The notes: generated by a model not told the origin, from the sequence alone. A stretch of 49,128 bases of DNA from Luteitalea sp. (GCA_009377495.1 WHTZ01000045.1:1-49128), one strand, 5' to 3'; positions 8,430-17,578 are shown, counted from the first letter of the stretch. A program made the numbers and translations.

Positions 8430-11400
8430 CTACGGCAGCGGTGCAGCGATGGCGTTCGTGCCGGCCGCCCAGGTGACACCGTTCGCGTCCGAATACAGGG
8501 CGCGCTCGACCACGAGCGGCTCGTCCGAGCTGATCACGGCGCCGAATTCCTGATCGGCCAGCTCGGGCACGTCACTCGCTACCGAGACGGTAAACCGCGA
8601 GGCCGGGGCGACCGTGTACGTTCGCTCGATCGGCGCATCGCCCGTGGGCAAGAAGGTGACCGTGACCTGCGCAGCCGTCTCGCCTGGATTGGCGAGCAGG
8701 ATGAAGGTCTGGTAATTCTCCGGTCCGCCAATGCGGCCTTCCGCGAGGCCCCACCTCGTCCAGGCGCCCTCGACGCCTGCACTGGCATGTGCTTCATACC
8801 AGGTCGCAGCACCACCTGGCCAGTACATCGCACGTTCCGACACGACTGGGACATTCGACGCGACCTCGGTCGCCACCACTGTGCTCGCCAACGAGACATC
8901 CTCGGCACCGACGTCGACCGTCAGTCGGCCGTGAGGAGGAATGGTCTTCGCCCGAATGACCGGCTCACCCGACGCGGGCAGAAACCGCAGCGTCACGCTA
9001 GCTTCCTGATCGTTCGGGTTGGCCACGAGCAGGAATGTGTTGAAGAACGGAGCCGTGGCGCCCTCCGCGTGGAACCACGTCTGGGCTGGCGCGCGCACGC
9101 CGGCGCTGATGTGACCGCCCTCAAAGACCGGCGTGCCGAAATACATGGCCCGCTCCGCCACGCCAGAGTCCTCGAACGTGACGTTCATGCCAAAGATCTG
9201 ATCCACGAGCTCAGGAATGTGGCCAGCGTAAATCGTCGTGCGGCTCATCGGCGCCATCGTGTACGTGCTCGTAATCGGCGGTGCGCCTTCGCGCAGGAAC
9301 TGCACGGTGGCCTCGTTCGTCGATGCCGAGGAGTTCGCAAGCAAGAGAAACGTGTCGAAGAGCTCAAATCCTTGCGCACCCTCAGCGAAGTACCACTGTA
9401 GACTCGTGCCTTGCGCCTGTTCGGTGTGGGCTCCATAGCCCGTCGCGTCCCAGCGCATGGTCCGTTCCACGACCAGCGGGAGCACGTCTAAAGAATCGAC
9501 CGTGATCGAGAACTCGGCTGTCTCCAGACCGGGAATCTCATTGACGACAATCGTCTCGCGCGATGTCTCGGGCAGTGTCAGCGTCTGCGTAATCGTCGAG
9601 CCGTCTGTCTTCAAGAACGTGATCTCGACTGGCGCAGGCGCCGAATTGGGATTCGCAAGCAGGAGATCGGTCGTAAAAAAGGAGCTCGTCGCACCTTCGG
9701 CGAGCGCGTAGCCGAGCGAGTCGAGCGTGACCAAAACGCTGGTCGTGGTCCGGTGACCATCGGCATCAACGGCGGCCACGGTAATGACCGTGTCGCCGGC
9801 TTGCAACGGGATGAACGGAATCGTCCAATCGGTTGTGCCGTTGGCGACGCCCGCGTCGCCGCGGGTGGTTTCCCACGTGACCTCCGCGACGTCGACATCG
9901 TCGGCGGCGGTGCCAGCAAGCGAGATGATGCTCCTGCTCCAGAACGACGCCACTGGTGACTCGGGCGTCGTGATGCTGATCTCCGGTGATCCGGGCACAC
10001 GGTCGTCGTCGAGGATCGTCAGGGGAATGCTCAACAGGTTCTCGTGGACACCGGGAGCCGAAACCCTGAGCCGAAACGTCTCCTCTGCTTCGGCGTCCGT
10101 ATCGTCCAGGATTGGCACGGGGAACGTCTTGGAGGTCTCACCATCCACGAACAGGAGCCAGTCGGAGACGGGCGTGAAGTCGGTGCCGGGGTGTGCTGTG
10201 CTGGTGGCGATCCCGGAGAAGGCTTCGAACCTCACGGCCAGAAAGCCGGCAGAGCCGCCCCGACGGTGGACCGTGATCAACGCGTCCCCCACGTCTTCGG
10301 TAACGGGTGACAGCTCGGCGTCCAGCTCGGGACGTCCTGGCTGCTCGACCGCTACGCCACGGATCGGCAGGTCGGTGCCGATCTCGCCGAGGAGCGACAT
10401 CCCAGGCTCGCGGCTGAGGGACAGCGTGTAGAGGCGTGCGGTGCCTTCGTCGTCCGAGAAGGCCAGATACGCATCAGGGGTCCGCGGCGATGCATCGAAG
10501 CCAACGGCGTTGGGAGCGTCATCGGGAAAGAGCCCCACGATGCCGCTGGCACAGGCGATCGGGAGCTCACCCGTCAACGGCACAGGCACAGGGCACACCG
10601 TGTCAAATCGCGATTGTGGGGCAGGGCGCAGCGACGAGAGCGCAAACAGTTGCACTTGCGGAGCGGGACGGGGGCGGTCGCGCGGGAGCCTTGACGTATA
10701 CGCTAGGCCCGGGACGTTCGTGGGCACACCGTACTGGAAGTCCCCGTCCGGCTGGATACCATCGGTCTGGCCATCGCCGTCGATCACGTCCCCCGTGTTC
10801 GAGTCAACGCGCATGTTTTGCCCGAGGTCGCTGGAGAGTCGTACCTCAGAGTCCGCCAACTCCGCTGCGAAATCCATGCCGAATTCGGTTCCGTTCAGCG
10901 GCACGGCGAACGTCTCCTCGCCGACCGGTGTCGCGGCGCCGCTCGCCGTGTCGATGACGTACAATCGGCTGCTGCTCCCTAAGCCGTACAGCTCACCGTT
11001 CGAGCGGCGAAAATCAATCGCCAGCAACTCTTCGTCCGGCTCCACGCCGGTCACGGTGACGGTCGAGAGAACCGTTGCCGGATCGCTCGTCGAGAATCTC
11101 ACGAGCGTGTTGTCGGCTGTCAGGGCCCACAACAGCTCGGGCCGCGTCAAGACGACGAACGGGCTGCCGCCCACCGCCAATCGTGACGTCACGACGCTAC
11201 GGGTGGCGAGGTCGATCTCATACAAGAATGAAACGGCGCCCGCGCCCTCAAATCCCATGACATAGGCCACATCCCGCGTGGGGCTCGTGTCGAGCCCCCT
11301 CGCGGCACCTTCCCAGGGGGCGAATATGTCGCTCGACGCAATCGTACCGGAGCTCGGTGGATCGATCGTTCCGAACCAGTGGTGGATGCTCCCGTCCAGG

Positions 11401-11972
11401 TCGTGCGCCGCGTACAATGTCGTGTCGACGGCATCAGGCGTCCCATGCGAATAGGCAAGCCCTGACACGAGAACCTCTGGATGGGGAGGCGTGCCTGTCT
11501 CCGTCACGTCGGCGGTATCGGGATCGAGCAGCACATTGACGCTGCTGCTGAGGACACGGAGACGATCGGTTACAGGGTCGAAGCTGATGAGCGTCCGCTG
11601 AATCACGTCAATCGCTAACAGCTCCGTTCCAACGGCGGTGGCAACGCCTGTGCTCGGCTCGATGACATACAAGCGCCCACGATCGCCGCTGCTCGTGCGA
11701 GAGATCCCGTACACCTGACCCGTCAGCGGACGCACCGCGAGGTCGACAAGTGCCTCATCATCTTCCAGCCCGGTAACGGCGACCTGCCCGAACGGGAACG
11801 CTGGATTACCGGTGTCGAGCAACGCGAGCTGGTCTCCGCCCCCCAGCAGGAGGAGGGTTTCGGCACGCGCCCACGGAGCTACGACCAGCGAAAAGAGAGA
11901 CGTCGTAACAACCGCTTCGAAAACCCGCCGCGATCGAACCCACCGCCCCCGTCGCGCGACTCGGCTACCCAT
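8430..11972 (-). CDS. Large secreted protein: DUF4394, Calx-beta, Ig-like and four LAEG repeats
   Basis: 1180 residues. The basic N-terminus and hydrophobic segment ending AETLLL look like a signal peptide of about 37 residues. Two DUF4394-like beta-propeller regions follow (about 38-275 and 285-440; LRVLSSSVNVLLDPDTADV and VRLSSDLGQNMRVDSNTGDV). Next come a Calx-beta domain (about 560-670, ending AEETFRLRVS), an Ig/Big-like domain (about 690-760) and four repeats of about 100 residues that begin with [W/Y]xxAEG, carry LLANP and end in VERxMxW. The repeats resemble DUF5719-type units (from memory). The same four-repeat module ends the protein at 26771-30682. Likely cell-surface or released, possibly adhesive or glycan-binding. 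It lies 24 nt downstream of the epimerase on the same strand. Confidence 0.75.
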   Translation of the reverse strand: MGSRVARRGRWVRSRRVFEAVVTTSLFSLVVAPWARAETLLLLGGGDQLALLDTGNPAFPFGQVAVTGLEDDEALVDLAVRPLTGQVYGISRTSSGDRGRLYVIEPSTGVATAVGTELLAIDVIQRTLISFDPVTDRLRVLSSSVNVLLDPDTADVTETGTPPHPEVLVSGLAYSHGTPDAVDTTLYAAHDLDGSIHHWFGTIDPPSSGTIASSDIFAPWEGAARGLDTSPTRDVAYVMGFEGAGAVSFLYEIDLATRSVVTSRLAVGGSPFVVLTRPELLWALTADNTLVRFSTSDPATVLSTVTVTGVEPDEELLAIDFRRSNGELYGLGSSSRLYVIDTASGAATPVGEETFAVPLNGTEFGMDFAAELADSEVRLSSDLGQNMRVDSNTGDVIDGDGQTDGIQPDGDFQYGVPTNVPGLAYTSRLPRDRPRPAPQVQLFALSSLRPAPQSRFDTVCPVPVPLTGELPIACASGIVGLFPDDAPNAVGFDASPRTPDAYLAFSDDEGTARLYTLSLSREPGMSLLGEIGTDLPIRGVAVEQPGRPELDAELSPVTEDVGDALITVHRRGGSAGFLAVRFEAFSGIATSTAHPGTDFTPVSDWLLFVDGETSKTFPVPILDDTDAEAEETFRLRVSAPGVHENLLSIPLTILDDDRVPGSPEISITTPESPVASFWSRSIISLAGTAADDVDVAEVTWETTRGDAGVANGTTDWTIPFIPLQAGDTVITVAAVDADGHRTTTSVLVTLDSLGYALAEGATSSFFTTDLLLANPNSAPAPVEITFLKTDGSTITQTLTLPETSRETIVVNEIPGLETAEFSITVDSLDVLPLVVERTMRWDATGYGAHTEQAQGTSLQWYFAEGAQGFELFDTFLLLANSSASTNEATVQFLREGAPPITSTYTMAPMSRTTIYAGHIPELVDQIFGMNVTFEDSGVAERAMYFGTPVFEGGHISAGVRAPAQTWFHAEGATAPFFNTFLLVANPNDQEASVTLRFLPASGEPVIRAKTIPPHGRLTVDVGAEDVSLASTVVATEVASNVPVVSERAMYWPGGAATWYEAHASAGVEGAWTRWGLAEGRIGGPENYQTFILLANPGETAAQVTVTFLPTGDAPIERTYTVAPASRFTVSVASDVPELADQEFGAVISSDEPLVVERALYSDANGVTWAAGTNAIAAPLP

Positions 11973-11996
11973 AACGCCTCCCTCCAGGCGCCTGCC

Positions 11997-12959
11997 TCAG
12001 TGCCTCTGGAAGTAATCGATCACCTGGGCGAGAATCTCGTCCAGGCCGACCTGCGGCTCGTAGCCAACGAGCTCGCGAATCTTCGTGATGTCCGGCACTC
12101 GACGCTGCATGTCTTCGAAGCCTGCCTCGTATGCCTTCTCGTACGGGATGGTCACAATCTCAGAGGTGCTCCGAGTCAAGGTCTTCACCTTCCGGGCGAG
12201 ATCGAGGATTGAGATCTCCTGGCCGTTGCCGATGTTGAACACCCCGCCGACGGCGCCCGGGTGTTCGACGAGCGCCAGGATGGCACGCACCACGTCTCCC
12301 ACATAGGTGAAGCTCCGACTTTGGCGGCCATCGCCGAAGACCGTGATCGGCCTGTTGGCCAAGGCCTGGCGCACGAAGCTCGGAATCACCATGCCGTACT
12401 GGCCGGTCTGGCGGGGGCCAACAGTGTTGAACAGTCGAATGATGATAACGGGCAGCTTCTTTTCTTTCCAGTATGCGAGCGCGAGAAACTCGTCGAGCGC
12501 CTTGCTGCACGCGTACGCCCAGCGATGCTTGAGCGTCGCGCCCATCACGAGATCGGCGTCTTCCCGGAACGGGACGGCGTCGTTCTTGCCGTAGACCTCC
12601 GAGGTGGATGCCAACACGACCAGTTTCTTCTTCTTGTTCGCATGCTGCAGCACCACCTCGGTGCCGTGGACGTTGTTCTCAATCGTCTGGACCGGCTCTT
12701 CCACGATCTTCCTGACCCCAACGGTCGCGGCCAGATGGAACACCACGTCGGCACGATCGATGAGCTCGGCGAGCACCGGCTCGTTCTTGACCGTGTCGAT
12801 CGTGTAGTGAAAGCTCCGACGCGTCTTCAGGTGCTCGATGTTCGTGATCGATCCCGTCGACAGATCGTCGAGGACGAACACCTCGTGCCCCGCATCGAGC
12901 AGGGCTTCTGAAAGATGGGACCCGATGAAGCCGGCTCCCCCCGTGATTAATGCGCGCAT
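11997..12959 (-). CDS. NAD-dependent sugar-nucleotide epimerase/dehydratase (SDR)
   Basis: 320 residues, standard length for an extended short-chain dehydrogenase acting on nucleotide sugars. Rossmann motif GGAGFIG at 7-13, AATVGV after strand four, active-site STSEVYG (118-124) and YACSK (Y149, K153). Closest in feel to UDP-glucose 4-epimerase or UDP-glucuronate decarboxylase; the exact reaction cannot be fixed by eye. A longer frame reaches 13193, but ATG 12959 directly precedes the beta-alpha-beta nucleotide fold. A relic of the wecA 3' end and a promoter-like motif lie just upstream, suggesting it once followed wecA directly. Confidence 0.8.
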   Translation of the reverse strand: MRALITGGAGFIGSHLSEALLDAGHEVFVLDDLSTGSITNIEHLKTRRSFHYTIDTVKNEPVLAELIDRADVVFHLAATVGVRKIVEEPVQTIENNVHGTEVVLQHANKKKKLVVLASTSEVYGKNDAVPFREDADLVMGATLKHRWAYACSKALDEFLALAYWKEKKLPVIIIRLFNTVGPRQTGQYGMVIPSFVRQALANRPITVFGDGRQSRSFTYVGDVVRAILALVEHPGAVGGVFNIGNGQEISILDLARKVKTLTRSTSEIVTIPYEKAYEAGFEDMQRRVPDITKIRELVGYEPQVGLDEILAQVIDYFQRH

Positions 12960-12970
12960 GATGATTACGA

Positions 12971-13022
12971 GTACTTGGCGTGCTCGAGACGTAGGAGCGC
13001 CCCCGGGCCGGCAGCTCGAGGC
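12971..13022 (-). pseudogene. Relic of the wecA-fusion 3' end
   Basis: About 52 nt upstream of the epimerase repeat the end of the gene at 14553-16346 with one gap and about three substitutions. On the minus strand it reads ALLRLEHAKYS-stop, against ALLRLEHAKH-stop in the intact gene. No other coding sequence of that gene remains here. Together with the motif at 13037-13069 it marks an internally deleted copy. Confidence 0.75.
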
Positions 13023-13036
13023 GTGCCCGGCGTAGA

Positions 13037-13069
13037 TTGCAGTATAGTCGCCCTGTCGCTTCAGGAACA
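13037..13069 (-). promoter_or_regulatory. Conserved promoter-like motif, copy A
   Basis: On the minus strand the sequence reads CCTGAAGCGACAGGGCGAC directly followed by TATACTGCAA. Copy B before wecA differs at only about four of 34 positions. TATACT is a good -10 element. No canonical -35 box is evident at 17 nt. It faces the epimerase. Confidence 0.45.
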
Positions 13070-13101
13070 CCCACAAGGGAATGACTGCAGGGAACAACCA
13101 G

Positions 13102-14547
13102 ATGTACCGGACTGGAATCATCGTCGGATTGGCGATGGCAGTGGCGGCGTCTTGGGGGAACGGCGCCGCGCATGCCGACAACGCCGATCGCATCCAGCCC
13201 TATTCCGAGAATCCGACCTACTGGCAGTACAAGGGCAAGCCCGTGATGCTGCTGGGCGGCAGCAAGACGGACCATGTCTTCCTGCTCGACGACCTCGAGG
13301 AGCATCTGGACGAGATCCACGCGGTCGGGGCCAACTACGTGCGCAACACGATGAGTCAGCGCGAGGGAATTGAGCTCAAGCCGCACAAGCTGCTGCCGGA
13401 CGGGAAGTTCGACATGGACCAGTGGAACGAGGAGTACTGGCAGCGCTTCCAGAACATGCTGAAGTGGACCGACGAGCGGGACATTTTCGTGCAGATCGAG
13501 GTATGGGACCGCTTCGATTTTTCCGGGCAGAACTGGGAAACGAGTCCCTGGAATCCCCGCAACAACGTGAGCTACACCTACGGGCAGACGGGCCTGGCCG
13601 CCGAGTACCCCGCGCATCCCAGCCAGGACCAGCAACCGTTCTTCCACTCGATCAAGGGCATGCCGCGCTACAACGGAAAGCTCGACCTCGTCCGGAGCTA
13701 CCAGGAAGCGTTCGTCGACAAGATGCTGTCCTACAGCCTGAAGTACGGCCACGTCCTCTACTGCATGAACAACGAAACGTCCACACCGGCGGCATGGGGA
13801 CAGCATTGGATCAACTTCATCAAGGCCAAGGCCGCTGAAAAGGGGGTAGGCGTCTGGGCAACCGACATGTTTGACGATGCCTACCAGGGCGCCCAGGCAA
13901 AACATGCTTCGATCGTCTTCGACGACCCCGAGCACTACATGTTTGCGGACATCTCGCAGGTGAACAGCCGGAACTTCGACGACACGCACTGGGACAGGCT
14001 CCACTGGCTGTTGCAGCAGGTCAACAAGCATCCGCGTCCGAGCAACCACACCAAGATCTACGGCAGCGGCTACCATACTTTCGGGACGGGGGGCCCCGAG
14101 GATGGCGTCGAGCGGTTCTGGCGAAACATCCTCGGCGGTTCGGCGAGCGCCCGGTTCCACCGGCCAGACGCCGGCAATGGACTGAACGATTGGGCCAAGG
14201 CGAGCATCCGGGCGGCGCGCCTACTGGAAGGCCAGATCAAGCTCTGGGAGATCGCGCCGCACATGGAGCTGCTTTCCGACCGCGCGCCGAACGAAGCCTA
14301 CCTGGCAGCGAAGCCGGGAGAGCAGTACGCGCTCTATTTCACCAATGGCGGGTCCGTGTCGCTCGATTTGTCCAATGCCCCAGGCACGCTCAACATCACG
14401 TGGATTAGTATCTCGATGGGCCGCACGGTTGAGTCATCAGCCAAGGGTGGCTACCGCCTGATGGACAAAACGATCGACGGGGGCAGCGTCGTGACGCTCT
14501 CAGCTCCGTACAAAGGTGGCTGGGTCGCCGCCGTCGTGAAGAAATGA
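13102..14547 (+). CDS. Secreted glycoside hydrolase-like protein (DUF4038-like plus PF12904-like C-terminus)
   Basis: About 481 residues. Signal peptide MYRTGIIVGLAMAVAASWGN ending near AHA. The body looks like a TIM-barrel enzyme of the DUF4038/apiosidase-like type: YWQYKGKPVMLLGGSKTDH, then LYCMNNETSTP with Glu at about 225 in the place of a clan-A acid/base, and WDRFDF. The last 90 residues (YALYFTNGGSVSLDLSNAPG ... WVAAVVKK) fit the beta-sandwich often called a putative collagen-binding domain (PF12904). Probably cleaves a polysaccharide outside the cell. An in-frame ATG at 13081 exists, but 13102 has CAGGGA at suitable spacing. It lies convergently between the wecA 3' end and its relic copy. 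Confidence 0.6.
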   Translation: MYRTGIIVGLAMAVAASWGNGAAHADNADRIQPYSENPTYWQYKGKPVMLLGGSKTDHVFLLDDLEEHLDEIHAVGANYVRNTMSQREGIELKPHKLLPDGKFDMDQWNEEYWQRFQNMLKWTDERDIFVQIEVWDRFDFSGQNWETSPWNPRNNVSYTYGQTGLAAEYPAHPSQDQQPFFHSIKGMPRYNGKLDLVRSYQEAFVDKMLSYSLKYGHVLYCMNNETSTPAAWGQHWINFIKAKAAEKGVGVWATDMFDDAYQGAQAKHASIVFDDPEHYMFADISQVNSRNFDDTHWDRLHWLLQQVNKHPRPSNHTKIYGSGYHTFGTGGPEDGVERFWRNILGGSASARFHRPDAGNGLNDWAKASIRAARLLEGQIKLWEIAPHMELLSDRAPNEAYLAAKPGEQYALYFTNGGSVSLDLSNAPGTLNITWISISMGRTVESSAKGGYRLMDKTIDGGSVVTLSAPYKGGWVAAVVKK

Positions 14548-14552
14548 ACACG

Positions 14553-16346
14553 CTAGTGCTTGGCGTGCTCGAGACGTAGGAGCGCCCGCCGGACCGGCAC
14601 CTCGAGCGGTTCGCACAAGTCCAGCACGGCCTGCACCCGCTTGGGCGGCAGACGCGAGGTCGAGATGATCACCTCGGAGATGTCGAGGGTCAAGAGCGCA
14701 TCCTCCAAGCGCTCCATGCCGCCCAGCACCGGCACATCGAGCACACGCGTGCCCTGCTTCTGCCGGTCATCGTCCAAGAACGCGACCGCGCTGCGGTTCA
14801 GCTCGCGGTTGCTGCGGATTTCTCGGAGCACCATGACCCCGCCATCGCCGGCACCGTAGATCAGCACCCGCGGGTTCCCACCGACGCCTTGGCGGAGGAT
14901 CTCATCGAGCGCGCGGAAGAAAATGCGGGTGCCGCCGATGAATCCGAGCACCAGCACCCAGTCGATCACGAAGACGGCACGCGAGTAGCCCTCGAAGCGC
15001 ATGGCGAAGAGCAGCACCAAAATCGCACCCACCGAACCGAGGGTCGTGGCCTGGGCAATCCGGATGAGATCGCGCAGGCTCGTGTAACGCCAGAGCCCTT
15101 GATAGACGCGAAAGGCGGCCAGCGCGAAGAGCTGGCAACCAAGGACGACCGGAAGCGAGTCGATGAACCTCGCCTGCTCAGCGGCCAACTCGTTTTCGAA
15201 GCGCAGGACGTACGCCGTGTAGTAGGCGACGACAATCAAGACGACGTCAATCGCGACGGTCGCCACCTGCCGCTTGTACGGGAAGTCGACGACCAGTCGG
15301 ACGACCCGCGCGCGCTCGCCCACCTCGACCTGGTCCGCTGGATACACCTCGAGGCGACCCAGGTAAATGCCGAACAGACCGAGGCCGATCGCCAGCAGAC
15401 AAATGAGGATGACGCTATACGAAAAGCCGTAGCGGTACGACAGAAACGCGACGGCGCCCGACAGCGTCGCGACGACGTACAGCACCATCACGGCGCCACG
15501 CTCGGAGATGCCAAGGGCGACGAGGCGATGCGAGGAATGGTCGCGGCCGCCCCTGGAGACCGAGCGCCCAGCCAGCATGCGCGCCACGGTCACGAGCGTC
15601 GTGTCGAAGATCGGCACGAGCAGGATGAGCACCGGAAACAGCAATACCGACGCGACGTTCCGCGAGTAAGCCCAGTCACCGACCAGGCTCAGGCCGCTCA
15701 CCGTCACGCCGAGAAACAGGCTCCCAGCATCACCCATGAAGATCGAGGCGGGGTTGAAGTTATGGACGAGGAAGCCGAGGCACGCGCCCACCAACAATGC
15801 GGCGAGTCGAGCGCCTTCGATGTTGCCATCCCACGAGAAGAACACCAGCCAAAAGCCGGCAGTAATGGCCGCGACGCCGGCCGCGAGGCCGTCCATGTTA
15901 TCGAGGAGGTTGAAGGCATTGGTCACGCCCACGATCCAGAAGATGGTGATGAGGATGTTGACGAGCGGCCAATCCGTGAGGGAGAGCCGCAGGCCAAGCG
16001 CCGCCAATGCGCTCGCCACGAGGATCTGTGCAATGAACTTGGTCTGCGGTTTGAGTGGTCGAAGATCGTCGACGGCACCCACGAGACCAATGACCAGCGC
16101 CGCGGCCAGGAGGATCAGAATCTTCGGGCTGGTGGGGGGGACGATGCTGCTCCCGATGAGCACGGCGGCAGCAATGGCCAGCCCCCCGAGCAGCGGTACG
16201 ACGTCGCGGTGCCAGCGATCCGCCTTGGGGTGTGCGACCGCGCCCAGCCGCGCCGCCAGCGGCTTGAGCGCGCCCGCCAGGATGAGGCTGACGACGAACC
16301 CGACGGCTCCGACGATCAACAGCGGCTGCAGGGCGGGTGCAAGCAT
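14553..16346 (-). CDS. WecA-like GlcNAc-1-P transferase fused to FlaA1/CapD-type N-terminal region
   Basis: 597 residues. Residues 1-330 are a MraY/WecA-family polyprenyl-phosphate sugar-1-phosphate transferase: AVDDL (D93, D94), NAFNLLDNMDG (D149, D152), FMGDAGSLFLG (204-214) and the HSSHRL box (270-275). Residues 355-480 hold four membrane helices, and residues 493-597 a Rossmann-like domain (VLIYGAGDGG, 494-503) typical of the N-terminal part of FlaA1/CapD/WbpM dehydratases, but with no catalytic dehydratase domain after it. Likely initiates glycan assembly on undecaprenyl phosphate. ATG 16346 is chosen because the sequence before it is the promoter-like motif. The stop is 5 nt from that of the convergent glycosidase gene. 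Confidence 0.85.
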   Translation of the reverse strand: MLAPALQPLLIVGAVGFVVSLILAGALKPLAARLGAVAHPKADRWHRDVVPLLGGLAIAAAVLIGSSIVPPTSPKILILLAAALVIGLVGAVDDLRPLKPQTKFIAQILVASALAALGLRLSLTDWPLVNILITIFWIVGVTNAFNLLDNMDGLAAGVAAITAGFWLVFFSWDGNIEGARLAALLVGACLGFLVHNFNPASIFMGDAGSLFLGVTVSGLSLVGDWAYSRNVASVLLFPVLILLVPIFDTTLVTVARMLAGRSVSRGGRDHSSHRLVALGISERGAVMVLYVVATLSGAVAFLSYRYGFSYSVILICLLAIGLGLFGIYLGRLEVYPADQVEVGERARVVRLVVDFPYKRQVATVAIDVVLIVVAYYTAYVLRFENELAAEQARFIDSLPVVLGCQLFALAAFRVYQGLWRYTSLRDLIRIAQATTLGSVGAILVLLFAMRFEGYSRAVFVIDWVLVLGFIGGTRIFFRALDEILRQGVGGNPRVLIYGAGDGGVMVLREIRSNRELNRSAVAFLDDDRQKQGTRVLDVPVLGGMERLEDALLTLDISEVIISTSRLPPKRVQAVLDLCEPLEVPVRRALLRLEHAKH

Positions 16347-16375
16347 CACGTCATGGCCGGCCACCCGGCGACCGC

Positions 16376-16409
16376 TTGCAGTATAGTCCGCCTGTCGCCT
16401 CAGGCACAC
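16376..16409 (-). promoter_or_regulatory. Conserved promoter-like motif, copy B
   Basis: Minus strand reads CCTGAGGCGACAGGCGGAC then TATACTGCAAG, about 30 nt before the wecA start. It is nearly identical to copy A and shares GACTATAC and GCAnGCGG with copy C. Confidence 0.5.
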
Positions 16410-16465
16410 TCACCACCCCACACCCCGCTGCGATCCTGAGGTACGATGCGTGGAGAAGACCAACC

Positions 16466-16735
16466 ATGACGCCGACGATCCAACCTCCAACGCCAACCGC
16501 GCTGGCGCGTGTCCGCGGGCTCGCCGAGCGGCGCCTCACGCTGGCGGAGGTCCGCGCTGCGCTTGCCGTGCCGGTCAGCGAGTCTGAACGGGCCTCAATT
16601 CTATCGCTCGCCCGCTGGTTCCGTCGCCGCTACCCAACGCCGATCGAGCGCCTCGCCTACGTCCGGCGGACGTATCGGCGATGGGCTTCGGCGTTTGCGG
16701 GGTACGCCTTGGAGACAGAGCGACCGACCGAGTAG
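16466..16735 (+). CDS. Small hypothetical protein
   Basis: 89 residues, Pro/Thr-rich start, then an arginine-rich helical body (RVRGLAERRLTLAEVRAALA, RWFRRRYPTPIERLAYVRR). No signal peptide or membrane helix; not recognised. GGAGA lies about 9 nt before the ATG. It diverges from wecA and converges with the small secreted gene ending at 16805. A basic cytoplasmic protein, possibly nucleic-acid-binding, is speculation. Confidence 0.45.
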   Translation: MTPTIQPPTPTALARVRGLAERRLTLAEVRAALAVPVSESERASILSLARWFRRRYPTPIERLAYVRRTYRRWASAFAGYALETERPTE

Positions 16736-16804
16736 ATCACAGGCGACCATCGACCGCGAAGATACTGGAACCGTCACGCATGGAACCGCCACGCCCGGGC
16801 GGAC

Positions 16805-17332
16805 TCAGGGGAGGTAGCCCATGACGTCGATGATCACGTGCGTGGGGCTGCCCAGCGCCTTCACGTAAATGTCGCGGCCGAAACAAGCAGTGCATCCGGG
16901 CACGCATAGGTCGACACAGCCCTTCAGGATCAGACCATTCGCCACCGATGGCTCGTGGCCGGCCGAGTAGTTGATGACGCTCGTGTTTGGCTGTGAGAAT
17001 CCGTGGCTCCAGACCGTGAGAGCGCCGTTGGCCGAAAAGCCGGTCACCGTGATGTTCACGAGCCAGTTGGTATTCCCTCCGCCGGTAGGTAACCCAGTGC
17101 ACTCCGTGTCGCCACCTTGCCCCGCAGTCAGGCCCTCCTCACTGAGGGAGAAGAAACGGTCAGAATCGGGCTCCAGGATTCCGGTCCGTTCACCAGTGCC
17201 ACGCGTGTCCACCAGGCGGCAAGGCGTGCCGAGGACGACCACGCCTGATTGAGCGGTGATCGGCCCTGGCACCAGCGCGAGGGACCCAACCATCAGCCAT
17301 TGCAGTTTCTTCCGTTGCATGAAAAGACTCAT
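16805..17332 (-). CDS. Small secreted protein, single 'LVDTRG...DVxGY' domain
   Basis: 175 residues. GGAGGT four bases before the ATG at 17332 supports this start. The signal peptide (QRKKLQWLMVGSLALVPG) ends near ITAQ. The mature part starts with TPCRLVDTRGTG and closes with THVIIDVMGYLP, the two ends of a domain that recurs in secreted proteins of Acidobacteria and Actinobacteria. Between them lies WLVNITVTGFSANG. Four or more cysteines suggest disulfides. Function unknown; probably extracellular. The fragment at 7977-8282 is a decayed paralogue. Confidence 0.7.
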   Translation of the reverse strand: MSLFMQRKKLQWLMVGSLALVPGPITAQSGVVVLGTPCRLVDTRGTGERTGILEPDSDRFFSLSEEGLTAGQGGDTECTGLPTGGGNTNWLVNITVTGFSANGALTVWSHGFSQPNTSVINYSAGHEPSVANGLILKGCVDLCVPGCTACFGRDIYVKALGSPTHVIIDVMGYLP

Positions 17333-17505
17333 CTCTACCTCCGTTTGTGGTTACGGGTTGAACGCTGACCGTGTAACGGCTGATCACTAGCCGGTCCACG
17401 ATCTCGTGGCTCGCATTTGGTCCCTTCGGACGACCGGACGTGAGGGCACCAGACGCCTCGCGTCAGATCCGGCTTCGGTCAAGGATTCGCTACGTTGCGG
17501 CCGGC

Positions 17506-17530
17506 GTCACTACGAAGGCACGTAGGAATC
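17506..17530 (+). repeat. 25-nt direct repeat, left copy
   Basis: Starts GTCACTACGAAGGCACGTAG and ends GAATC; 23 of 25 positions equal the copy at 20071-20095. CTACG...CGTAG inside it forms a short hairpin. The pair flanks the MBL-fold and OmpA genes. Confidence 0.75.
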
Positions 17531-17578
17531 GTACGCACCCCATCAAAGAACTGCTCCGACACCAGCCTCGTGAGGTGG

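Noticed and set aside
8310..9401. 363-codon plus-strand frame opposite the end of the LAEG-repeat protein
   Set aside because: The opposite strand encodes conserved repeats; this frame is Arg-rich shadow.
12679..14160. 493-codon open frame opposite the glycosidase-like gene
   Set aside because: It spans parts of two opposite or out-of-frame genes and contains no recognisable motif; typical GC-rich shadow frame.
14889..16439. 516-codon open frame on the plus strand opposite wecA
   Set aside because: Antisense shadow of a well-recognised gene; the translation is rich in His, Arg, Asp and Glu without domain motifs.
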